From assembly GCA_025963465.1 (NCBI GenBank), contig JAOQAP010000092.1, forward strand, positions 1 through 64,000: 64,000 nt of DNA. The letters are read 5' to 3'. Made by a program: the position numbers and the translations under genes. Positions 1-8,730 of the stretch are shown piece after piece. The DNA is from Flavipsychrobacter sp. (GTDB lineage: Bacteria; Bacteroidota; Bacteroidia; Chitinophagales; Chitinophagaceae). The number at the start of each line of letters is the position of its first letter. Position 1 is the stretch's first letter. The notes beneath the pieces are model-generated. The model did no database searches. It had not been told where the DNA came from and worked only from the letters and a program-made list of their open reading frames with translations.

Positions 1-2
1 CG

Positions 3-1577
3 GTCACGATCATCGCCAACTACATTCCTTTCGAATCTCCGGAGGGTGGGCCAAACTACTTCACATTTGGTGCCAATGTGCGGTACGAGATACACATTAA
101 GAACAACGCAGCGACTACCACCGACGATATTACCTATCGCTTTACGTTCTCTAAAGCTAACCAGGACCCAACCACGTTCTTCAACATACGCCTGGGTGCC
201 CAGAATGACAAGACAACCTATATGTGCGAAAAAAGCACAGACGGCGGTGCTAGCTGGACCACAATAGTAAGCACAGGAGAAGTGCCTGCAAACAACATAG
301 GCCCACGCTCTATACAGGATGCCACTGTAGGCCTGGGTATACCCAGCTACACAGGGTATATGAACTCTAAAATACAGACAGCTACTACCAGTGAGCAGAT
401 ATTCTGCGGACCGGTAGATGATCCATTCTTTGTAGACCTTGCAGGCGCTTTTGACCTTGGTAACTTCCGTCCTGATGGGCTGAGCAAAGCCAATACACCA
501 AAGGATGGCCTGGCACGTTTTAACTGCCATACCATAGCGATGAAGATACCTATCAGCATGCTGCAGAAAAGCGGCCTGCCGGTAACATCTGCCAAGAACA
601 TACTGGACCCTGATTTTGTAATAGGTGTATGGGCATCAGCAAGCCGTCCGCAGATAAGGACACTGGCTGCAGGCAGCGAATCATATACAGGTACATGGGT
701 GCAGGTATCGCGCATAGGTATGCCACTGACCAACGAGGTAATCATACCTGTAGGTGAAAAGGACAAATGGAATGCAAGCAATCCTAAGGATGATGCACAG
801 TTCGCGGCTTATTTCAGCAATCCTGAGCTGGCATTGTATATGGATGATTCAAAGTTTGGTGGTGCAGTACCTGCGCTTAACGGACTGCGTATCCAGAAAA
901 AATCACTGGGCAGCTTTGACTTCCGCAATGGCGCTGAAGGCCTGTTCTCACTGAAAGGCACGGCTGCAGTAGCAGGTACGGCGCTTGATAATGCGGCTTT
1001 TGGTGCAGTGCTGTTGCCTGATAACAAGAGCCCACGTGCGGTAGATATACTGCCTATATTCTATACAGGTGTTCCTAACCTGGCACCTTACCAGCTGGCC
1101 ACAGGCAAATTCCTGGGCAACCCGCTGGCGCATGGTAAACCATTTGTGAACAACTTCCTGCCTACTCTTGGCGATATGCTGCGCCTGAACATGGCAGTAC
1201 CGGTAACATCACGTACAGATCCTAACTTCAGCTCTGAAGGGCTGCTGCAGGCTGCGGTGCTGGGCCTTACCTTGTCTAAATACAACGATACATTACTGGA
1301 GTTTATCCCTAACATGGATGGTTTCCCTAACGGCCGCAGGCTGGAAGATGACGTAACTACCATAGAGCTGCAGGCAGTAAGCGGAGTAGCACTGGCGGCA
1401 ATAGGCCTGTGGTATGATGACTATAGCGGAAGCGGATCGGCGGTAACACCAAACCTGGTGCATGTGCTGAGCTTTAACGCGGGCATCACTCACAACGATA
1501 CTACATTCCAGGCTTCATTCCCTTATGTGCAGCAGCCATGGCGAGGCTATGACTACACAGCGCAGGCGAGGTTTTAA
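3..1577 (+). CDS. DUF4331 family protein, 5' truncated by the window edge
   Basis: Frame is open from base 3 (VTIIANYIPFESPEGGPNYFTFGANVRYEIHIKN...) and matches the next gene (VIIANYIPFEHPAGGPNWYSFGENIRYEIHIKN). The track start at 78 is an internal GTG. Ends TAA with no sorting domain. Confidence 0.85.
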   Translation, partial: VTIIANYIPFESPEGGPNYFTFGANVRYEIHIKNNAATTTDDITYRFTFSKANQDPTTFFNIRLGAQNDKTTYMCEKSTDGGASWTTIVSTGEVPANNIGPRSIQDATVGLGIPSYTGYMNSKIQTATTSEQIFCGPVDDPFFVDLAGAFDLGNFRPDGLSKANTPKDGLARFNCHTIAMKIPISMLQKSGLPVTSAKNILDPDFVIGVWASASRPQIRTLAAGSESYTGTWVQVSRIGMPLTNEVIIPVGEKDKWNASNPKDDAQFAAYFSNPELALYMDDSKFGGAVPALNGLRIQKKSLGSFDFRNGAEGLFSLKGTAAVAGTALDNAAFGAVLLPDNKSPRAVDILPIFYTGVPNLAPYQLATGKFLGNPLAHGKPFVNNFLPTLGDMLRLNMAVPVTSRTDPNFSSEGLLQAAVLGLTLSKYNDTLLEFIPNMDGFPNGRRLEDDVTTIELQAVSGVALAAIGLWYDDYSGSGSAVTPNLVHVLSFNAGITHNDTTFQASFPYVQQPWRGYDYTAQARF

Positions 1578-1604
1578 TTCATTCCATAAAACAAAACGAC
1601 AGTT

Positions 1605-3638
1605 ATGAAAAATATAATCAATAAATTTTTTGTGGGAGCGCTTATATGCATGCTGCCGCAGATCACAGCGATAGCTTCATCGCACAGGGAAGCGCCGCTA
1701 ATATCGAATGACCCGCTTGCTGATAATACTGACCTGTATGCATTCAGAAGCCCATGCGATACCAATAATATCGTGATAATAGCGAATTACATTCCTTTTG
1801 AGCACCCTGCGGGCGGCCCAAACTGGTACAGCTTCGGAGAGAATATACGCTACGAGATACACATCAAGAATACGACCGCTACAACCGGTGACGATATCAC
1901 ATATCGTTTTACGTTTACCCAGACGCATGAAGACCCGACAACGTTCTTCAACATACGCCTGGGCAAACAGAACAGTAAAATGACCTATACCTGCGAAAAA
2001 AGTATAGGCGGTGGCCCGTTTGTAACTATTAAAAGCGGCGGAGCAGTTCCTCCACCAAACATAGGCCCACGCTCTATAGAAGGTGGTGCCGGCCTGAATG
2101 ACCCTGCTGGTTACGACCATGTAATGATGAATGCGGTAACCACAGCCAGCACAGGTGAAAAACTTTTCTGCGGCCCGGCTGATGATCCGTTCTTTGTAGA
2201 CCTCGGTGGTGCGTTTGATGTTGGTGGTTTCCGTACTACAGGTCGTGACGGCCTTGCAAAATTCAATTGCCACTCTATAGCGCTGGAGATACCTATCAGC
2301 ATGCTGCAGAAAGATGGCAAAACAGCTGCAATGGCTGCTAACATACTGGATGCTGATTTCGCAATAGGCGTATGGGCATCTGCAAGCAGGCTCGCTATAA
2401 CCACACTAAATACTACAGGTGGCGGATCGGTAGGTTCAGGTTCATGGATACAGGTATCCCGCCTGGGCATGCCACTGACCAATGAAGTAGTAATACCTGT
2501 AGGTATGAAAGATCAGTGGAATGGCGCTAATCCTTATACTGATGATGGTGCTTATATCCAGTATTTTGAAAATCCTGAGTTGGCATTATACATGGATGCT
2601 TCCCTGTATGGTGGCGCGGTTCCGGGCCTTTCAAAACTGCGTATACAGCGTAATTCGCTTGGTGCATTTGACTTTGGTAATACACAGCAGGGCTTATGGT
2701 CGCTGAAAGGCTCACCTGCTGTAGCAGGTACGGCGCTGGATGATGCTATATTCGGTACTATATTATTGCCTGATAATCATAGCCCGCGTGCCGTGGATAT
2801 CCTGCCAATATTCTATACAGGCGTGCCTAACCTGAACCCATACCAACTAGCTACAGGTAAAACAGGCGGTCCGTTGTCGAATGGTAAACCATTTATCAAT
2901 AACTTCCTGCCTACACTGTGCGACATGCTGCGCCTGAATATGGCGGTGCCTGTTACCTCACGTTCAGATCCTAAGTTCAGCTCACTGGGTATAATAGCGG
3001 CTGCGGTACAGGGTCTTACAGATCCTGCATTTGCAAACACATCTATCCAGTTCATACCTAACATGGATGGGTTCCCTAACGGCCGCAGGCTGGAAGATGA
3101 TGTAACAACCATAGAATTGCAAGCAGTATCAGGGGTTGCACTTGCGGCAATAGGCCTGTGGTATGATGACTACCCAGGTACCGGCAGCCCTGTGACACCT
3201 ATGCTGGGTAATGTACTTGGTTTCAATGCGGGTGTAACTGTAAATGATACTACACTGAAGGGTTGTTTCCCTTATGTGCAGGATCCATGGCCAGGTTTCA
3301 CTGGTGCAGGTTATGTAGGCCCTATTCCAGGTACTACGCCTCCTAATGGTATTGGCCAGTTGCCGCTGAACACACCGGTTATTGTGATGAATGCATTCCC
3401 TAACCCATTCAGCAACCAGCTTAATTTCCGTTATAAAATGGAATTTGCGGGTAATGTAACCATCCAGATCGCTGATATGAACGGCAGAGTGGTGAACGTG
3501 ATCAATGAAGGCAGCAAAAAGCCGGGTGAATATACACACCAGTTGAACACTAATGGCCTGGCAGCAGGTAACTATATAGCTACCCTGAGTGTGAATAACC
3601 AGCAGGTACAGACAATAAAAGTGGTAAAGGCTAACTAA
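1605..3638 (+). CDS. DUF4331 family protein with signal peptide and T9SS type-A C-terminal sorting domain
   Basis: Signal peptide MKNIINKFFVGALICMLPQITAIASSHREAPLI; C-term NAFPNPFSNQLNFRYKMEFAGNVTIQIADMNGRVV...GNYIATLSVNNQQVQTIKVVK is a typical por/T9SS sorting domain. Confidence 0.88.
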   Translation: MKNIINKFFVGALICMLPQITAIASSHREAPLISNDPLADNTDLYAFRSPCDTNNIVIIANYIPFEHPAGGPNWYSFGENIRYEIHIKNTTATTGDDITYRFTFTQTHEDPTTFFNIRLGKQNSKMTYTCEKSIGGGPFVTIKSGGAVPPPNIGPRSIEGGAGLNDPAGYDHVMMNAVTTASTGEKLFCGPADDPFFVDLGGAFDVGGFRTTGRDGLAKFNCHSIALEIPISMLQKDGKTAAMAANILDADFAIGVWASASRLAITTLNTTGGGSVGSGSWIQVSRLGMPLTNEVVIPVGMKDQWNGANPYTDDGAYIQYFENPELALYMDASLYGGAVPGLSKLRIQRNSLGAFDFGNTQQGLWSLKGSPAVAGTALDDAIFGTILLPDNHSPRAVDILPIFYTGVPNLNPYQLATGKTGGPLSNGKPFINNFLPTLCDMLRLNMAVPVTSRSDPKFSSLGIIAAAVQGLTDPAFANTSIQFIPNMDGFPNGRRLEDDVTTIELQAVSGVALAAIGLWYDDYPGTGSPVTPMLGNVLGFNAGVTVNDTTLKGCFPYVQDPWPGFTGAGYVGPIPGTTPPNGIGQLPLNTPVIVMNAFPNPFSNQLNFRYKMEFAGNVTIQIADMNGRVVNVINEGSKKPGEYTHQLNTNGLAAGNYIATLSVNNQQVQTIKVVKAN

Positions 3639-3660
3639 TAGTCTATGTAATAACAGATTG

Positions 3661-3694
3661 ACGGCAGCCGGGCTATTGCCCGGCTGCCGTTTTT
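3661..3694 (+). terminator. Rho-independent terminator after DUF4331 gene
   Basis: acggcagccgggc-tatt-gcccggctgccgt followed by tttt. Confidence 0.85.
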
Positions 3695-3786
3695 GATCAA
3701 ATAGAGCACTTCAACTAAAAAAATTATCTGCTTTGAAAACAATATGCGCGTTAGCTACGTATATAATTACATCAAACAAACCACAT

Positions 3787-5133
3787 ATGAAATACACTAC
3801 ACAATTCTTACTAATGCTTTTACTGTGCTCAGGCACGTTCTTCCTGCCATCATGCAGTGAAAAGAAAGAAGAAGTACCGGCACTGCTGGAAAGAAAGAAG
3901 CCGATAGGCCCGGATGAAGAAAAGGCGGCAATTAGAAAAACATATGATAAAGCGCTGGAGGCAGTGAAAAAAGACCCGGATGACCTGAAGCAATATATAG
4001 CGCTGGCAACAGCGTTTATATCTGAAGGCCGTGTGACGGGCAACAATGGTTACTACAGCAATGCAGCAGTGCAGATGCTGGACAAAGTGACCACAAAGAC
4101 AACTGCAAATAAGGACCTTGTATTCCAGGCACTGAGCCTTAAATCTGCAGTGCTGCTGAATATGCACCAGTTCAAAGAGGCTGCAGAGACTGCAAAACAG
4201 GGAGTGGCACTCAATGACTTTAACGCCGGTATATATGGTGCGCTGGTAGATGCGAATGTAGAACTGGGCAACTATAAAGAAGCGGTAGCCGACTGCGACA
4301 AGATGATGAGCATACGCCCGGACCTGCGCTCTTATTCACGTGCGTCTTACCTGCGGCAGATATATGGCCAGAACAGCGGCTCTATAGAAGCGATGAAACT
4401 GGCGGTGGGCGCGGGCATGCCCGGCGCAGAAAATACAGAATGGGCAAGGACCACGCTTGCAGACCTGTACCTGAACAACGGTAATGCAGACAGTGCAGCG
4501 CTATTGTATCGTGAGTCGTTGGTGTACCGTCCTAATTATCCTTTTGCCATGATAGGTATGGCTAGGGTAGGGAAGGCCAGGAAAAATTATGACACAGCGA
4601 TCGCCTATACTAAGAATGCAATAGGCGTATTGAGCGAGGCAGCATTTGTATCACTGCTGGCTGACCTGTATGAACTGAAAGGCGATGCTGCAAAAGCAAA
4701 AGAGACACGCAATGATGTAGTAGGCCTGCTGGAAGAAGGGCAGAAAGAAGAACCTAAGGATGCGGCTGTAAAGCACAACGTAAGCCGCGAAATGGCGACT
4801 GCCTACCTGAATGCCGGCAACCTGGACAAAGCGCTGCCATATGCACAGACTGACCTGGAAATGCGCCCGGAAAATATAGATGCCAACGAGCTGGTAGCAT
4901 GGATATACTACCTGAAAGGCGACTATACAAATGCCAAAATACATGCTGATAAGATGCTGGCAACTAATACGAAAAATGCTAACAAGTTATATGAAGCGGG
5001 AGCCATCTATGCCAGTGCAGGAGATATGACCAAGGGAAATGAGCTGATGGCGGAGGCTACGAAAGTAAGCCCGTACATTGATCAAAGAATCATTAACCAG
5101 ACAAGAAGTGCGCTGGTAATGCAAAAACAATAA
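3787..5133 (+). CDS. TPR-repeat lipoprotein
   Basis: ATG at 3787 gives lipoprotein signal MKYTTQFLLMLLLCSGTFFLPSCSEKKEE (track start 3733 is a TTG). TPR-like helical repeats (KEAAETAKQGVALNDFNAGIYGALVDANVELGNYKEAVADCDKM). Confidence 0.8.
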   Translation: MKYTTQFLLMLLLCSGTFFLPSCSEKKEEVPALLERKKPIGPDEEKAAIRKTYDKALEAVKKDPDDLKQYIALATAFISEGRVTGNNGYYSNAAVQMLDKVTTKTTANKDLVFQALSLKSAVLLNMHQFKEAAETAKQGVALNDFNAGIYGALVDANVELGNYKEAVADCDKMMSIRPDLRSYSRASYLRQIYGQNSGSIEAMKLAVGAGMPGAENTEWARTTLADLYLNNGNADSAALLYRESLVYRPNYPFAMIGMARVGKARKNYDTAIAYTKNAIGVLSEAAFVSLLADLYELKGDAAKAKETRNDVVGLLEEGQKEEPKDAAVKHNVSREMATAYLNAGNLDKALPYAQTDLEMRPENIDANELVAWIYYLKGDYTNAKIHADKMLATNTKNANKLYEAGAIYASAGDMTKGNELMAEATKVSPYIDQRIINQTRSALVMQKQ

Positions 5134-5208
5134 TATAGATAACTATTAAAACTGCCACCGGCTGAAATTGTATAAAGCCGAATCAAGAATTTTGTGTGGT
5201 TTGAAAAA

Positions 5209-5246
5209 TGCCCCTCCGCATTGTCTAATGTACGAGGGGCCTTTTT
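5209..5246 (+). terminator. Rho-independent terminator
   Basis: gcccctc...gaggggc stem followed by a T-run. Confidence 0.75.
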
Positions 5247-5283
5247 ATGCAATAAATAAGTAAATTTGTGAAAAGGACACTTT

Positions 5284-5523
5284 ATGAAAGGAATTAGTTT
5301 TGTAACAGATGAAACTCATAACAGGCGATACGCTCAAATTGATTTGAAAGGTATCGCGAAATATGATGATGATGCACTTGAGGATCTAATGGATATTCTT
5401 ATTGCAGAAGCAAGGAAGGATGAAAAAAGCGTTCCCTGGGAAAGCGTAAAATCAGAATTAATACAAGAAGGGAAGATCAATGTACCAAATCGTCGTAAAA
5501 CCGTCAGCAAAAAGAGAGCTTAA
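5284..5523 (+). CDS. Putative type II antitoxin (RelB-like position)
   Basis: 79 aa acidic/basic protein overlapping a RelE-like gene by 44 nt. Confidence 0.6.
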   Translation: MKGISFVTDETHNRRYAQIDLKGIAKYDDDALEDLMDILIAEARKDEKSVPWESVKSELIQEGKINVPNRRKTVSKKRA

Positions 5524-5737
5524 GAAATTATCCGTTTCTGTTGCGACATTAATCGTGAATAAAATAGATACACTTGCTAATAATCCTCGTCCTGAAGGGT
5601 GCAAGAAGCTCGTTAATAATAAAGAAGAATTATGGAGAGTGCGTGTTGGCGACTATCGCATATTATACGCTATTGATGATACCATAAGAATAGTAGACAT
5701 TCATCATGTAGGAAATAGAAGGGAGATATATAAATAG
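5480..5737 (+). CDS. RelE/ParE family toxin
   Basis: MYQIVVKPSAKRELKKLS...NNPRPEGCKKLVNNKEELWRVRVGDYRILYAIDDTIRIVDIHHVGNRREIYK, classic RelE-fold sequence. Confidence 0.9.
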   Translation: MYQIVVKPSAKRELKKLSVSVATLIVNKIDTLANNPRPEGCKKLVNNKEELWRVRVGDYRILYAIDDTIRIVDIHHVGNRREIYK

Positions 5738-5764
5738 GGTGTAAAAACAGAACATACTTTTCTT

Positions 5765-6943
5765 CTAATCCGCTGATACAAACATTTCAGCGGCTATCCG
5801 GTCTGCAAATAATTTTCCTTCATTGGTCAGTACCAGTTTCCTTCCTTCTTGTGTTAGCCATTTCTTCTCGCGGCAGAGGTGACTGCTTTTTTCTACCATA
5901 GTGGCGCATGTATCATCCCATTCCCGGGCTATTTTATCCAGGTCGCAACCCCACATGGTACGCAGGGAGGTCATAATATATTCGTTGAGGTGCTCTATTG
6001 CCGTTAGCTTTTCTTCTTCGTGAGGAACAGTGTGCTCCTGTAATATGTTCTTTGCATACAGGGCATTGTTGGCTACATTCCACCTGCGGGTAGCACCATC
6101 AAATGAATGAGCCGACGGGCCTATGCCCAGGTAGTGCATGCCCCGCCAGTAATTGGTATTGTGTATGGCATGGTGGCCGGGACGGGCAAGATTGGATATT
6201 TCGTAATGATCATAACCCATAGCAGCAGCCTGCTCCATCAGTATTTCGAATTGCCCTGCAGCCTGTTCCGGGTCTACGGGTACTGCTTTTTTCTTTTGTA
6301 TGGCCTGCTGCAGGGCGGTCTTATCTTCTACAGTAAGGGCGTAAGAGGAGAAGTGGGGTATGCCCAGCTCTGTAACTTTTGCCAGGTTTTGTTTCCATGC
6401 TGCATCGGTAAGTCCGGGAGTACCATATATAAGGTCTATGCTCAGATTGGTAAACCCGGCATCCTGGGCGGTCTTTATTGCATAATCTGCTTCCTGTGCA
6501 TTGTGTGCCCGTTTCATATACAACAGGTCTTCTTCCCTGAAAGATTGTACGCCGATACTAAACCTATTGATGGGGGTGCTACGCAATGACTTCAGGTAAT
6601 TCTTGTCCAGGTCATCGGGGTTTGCCTCGAGGGTAAACTCTTTGATATGGTCGACGGGGTGGTATTTAAGTATGGTATCGAAAATCAGGTTTATTTCATC
6701 TGCTGAGAGAAGTGACGGGGTGCCACCTCCCAGGTACACGGTTTCTACCGTAGTGCCTTGCAGGTATTCCCGTCGCATTTCTATCTCCTTCAATATCGCC
6801 TGCAGCACCTCGTCCTTACCCCTCAACGAGGTGGAAAAGTGAAAATTGCAATAGACACATGCCTGCTTACAAAAGGGAATATGCAGGTATATGCCTGCCG
6901 CATTGGGGGTGTTCGGGTGGTTTTTGGGAGTATCCTGGGGCAT
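5765..6943 (-). CDS. hemW: Radical SAM family heme chaperone HemW
   Basis: GIYLHIPFCKQACVYCNFHF (CxxxCxxC) and VETVYLGGGTPSLL. Start MPQDTPKN at 6943; the longer ORF reaches 6967. Confidence 0.9.
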   Translation of the reverse strand: MPQDTPKNHPNTPNAAGIYLHIPFCKQACVYCNFHFSTSLRGKDEVLQAILKEIEMRREYLQGTTVETVYLGGGTPSLLSADEINLIFDTILKYHPVDHIKEFTLEANPDDLDKNYLKSLRSTPINRFSIGVQSFREEDLLYMKRAHNAQEADYAIKTAQDAGFTNLSIDLIYGTPGLTDAAWKQNLAKVTELGIPHFSSYALTVEDKTALQQAIQKKKAVPVDPEQAAGQFEILMEQAAAMGYDHYEISNLARPGHHAIHNTNYWRGMHYLGIGPSAHSFDGATRRWNVANNALYAKNILQEHTVPHEEEKLTAIEHLNEYIMTSLRTMWGCDLDKIAREWDDTCATMVEKSSHLCREKKWLTQEGRKLVLTNEGKLFADRIAAEMFVSAD

Positions 6944-7047
6944 TATTTTGTAAAGATACGGATACAAATTCAGGTGTAAACAGGCTTAAATACAGTCACT
7001 TTAGATAATTTTAACAACCTTTCTGCTCAACCTATGTAAAAAAGCGT

Positions 7048-7055
7048 TACATTTG
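7048..7055 (+). promoter_or_regulatory. Bacteroidetes-type -7 element (TACATTTG)
   Basis: TAnnTTTG match about 50 nt upstream of the ATG at 7106. Confidence 0.45.
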
Positions 7056-7105
7056 CAGCCCCGTATTACTTTTTTAATCCCCTATCGGATAAAACAGTGT
7101 AGCGT

Positions 7106-7597
7106 ATGAAAAACTTTATTAAAATTAATTTACTGATGTTAAGCCTGCTGGTGGTAATGACTTCCGCCCGCGCGCAGAATGCAACGTATATTTCCAACCA
7201 CAGGATCATAGCGGCGGTGTTATCGCAGCGCTATGGCATACCCGCCCCGGTAATATTAGCGGTGGCCGCTATCGAGTCTTCAGGTGGGAAGGCTCCGGTG
7301 GCTAAAGTGCTGAACAATCACTTTGGTATGTGCGGCAAGAATAACATAGTAAACCATAAAGGCCACAAAAGCCGTTATAAACAATACGCCAACGAGATCG
7401 AATCTTATATAGATTTTTGTGGTGTTATTTCCCGCAAACATTTTTACTCACGCCTGAAGGATAGTGACAACTGCCGTGCGTGGATAAAAGCCATGAGCCA
7501 TGCCGGTTACTCTGAAGTGCCTGAAGAATGGGAACAGAAAGTATTAGGCGTACTCTCCCGCATAGAGCATTCTACTGACCTTGCTTTAGGGTTTTAA
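7106..7597 (+). CDS. Glucosaminidase domain (peptidoglycan hydrolase)
   Basis: Signal peptide; PVILAVAAIESSGGKAPVAKVLNNHFGMCGKNN...YKQYANEIESYIDFCGVI. Confidence 0.85.
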   Translation: MKNFIKINLLMLSLLVVMTSARAQNATYISNHRIIAAVLSQRYGIPAPVILAVAAIESSGGKAPVAKVLNNHFGMCGKNNIVNHKGHKSRYKQYANEIESYIDFCGVISRKHFYSRLKDSDNCRAWIKAMSHAGYSEVPEEWEQKVLGVLSRIEHSTDLALGF

Positions 7598-7610
7598 GAT
7601 CCGTAATTTT

Positions 7611-8681
7611 TTACTTTTTTCGTTTGGCCCGTTCATATTGTACGGGCCATTCCATTTCTTCATAGTTTAGTTCCCGTGCCGCATGCATTGGGAAATAGGG
7701 ATCGCGCAATAATTCCCGCGCCATAAATATGAGATCGGCTTGTTCATTGTTAAGTATTTCTTCCGCCTGTTCGGCGGCTACAATAATGCCTACCGTGCCG
7801 GTAAGGATACCTGTTTTGCGCACAGTATCTGAGAACGGTACCTGGTAGTTGGGCTTTGCAGGGATCTTAATGCCGGATGCCACACCGCCCGATGAGCAGT
7901 CCATCACATCCACACCTTTTTCTTTTACTATGTCTGCCAGCCTCACAGAATCTTCCACTGTCCATCCTTCATCAGACCAGTCGCTGGCGGAGATGCGCAG
8001 GAACAAAGGGAGGTCTGCGGGCCATACACTGCGCACCGCATCTATGATCTCAAGAAGGAAACGTACTCGGTTTTCAAACGAGCCGCCGTATTCATCTGTC
8101 CGCTTATTGCTGAGCGGCGATGTGAATTCATTAATGAGATAGCCATGCGCGCCATGTATCTCTATCACTTTAAATCCCGCAGCCAATGCCCTTAGCGTTG
8201 CCGCTTTAAAGTCTGCAATTACCTTATCTATACCTGCTTTGTCAAGGGCTACTGGGGTATCCTTATGTTCGTCAAATGGTATAGCGCTTGGCGCTACGGT
8301 CTTCCAGCCACCTGCGGATGATGGGATCAGTGTGTCGCCATTCCATGGCTCTGAAGTGCTGGCTTTACGGCCAGCGTGTGCCAGCTGTATGCCGGGTATG
8401 CTGCCATGAGCTGCGATGAATGAGGTGATGTTTTTTAATTCGGCTACGTGTTCATCCTTCCAGATGCCAAGGTCGCGAGGGGATATTCTGCCTTCAGGGC
8501 TTACGGCCGTGGCCTCGGTAAATACTAATGCAGCGCCACCTACCGCCCTGCTGCCCAGGTGTACCAGGTGCCAGTCATTGGCAAAGCCATCTGTGCTGGA
8601 ATACTGGCACATAGGCGATACCACAATGCGGTTCTTCAACGTAAGGCCCCTTATAGTAAGGGGTGTAAACAACTTCGGCAT
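7611..8681 (-). CDS. namA: NADH:flavin oxidoreductase, Old Yellow Enzyme family (NamA/YqjM-like)
   Basis: LFTPLTIRGLTLKNRIVVSPMCQYSSTDGFANDWHLVHLGSRAVGG; HGAHGYLINEFTSPLSNKRTDEYGGS. Confidence 0.9.
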   Translation of the reverse strand: MPKLFTPLTIRGLTLKNRIVVSPMCQYSSTDGFANDWHLVHLGSRAVGGAALVFTEATAVSPEGRISPRDLGIWKDEHVAELKNITSFIAAHGSIPGIQLAHAGRKASTSEPWNGDTLIPSSAGGWKTVAPSAIPFDEHKDTPVALDKAGIDKVIADFKAATLRALAAGFKVIEIHGAHGYLINEFTSPLSNKRTDEYGGSFENRVRFLLEIIDAVRSVWPADLPLFLRISASDWSDEGWTVEDSVRLADIVKEKGVDVMDCSSGGVASGIKIPAKPNYQVPFSDTVRKTGILTGTVGIIVAAEQAEEILNNEQADLIFMARELLRDPYFPMHAARELNYEEMEWPVQYERAKRKK

Positions 8682-8730
8682 AACAACTCATTTGTTATGC
8701 CGAAGTTAGGTAATGCCTGCTAATTATTAT

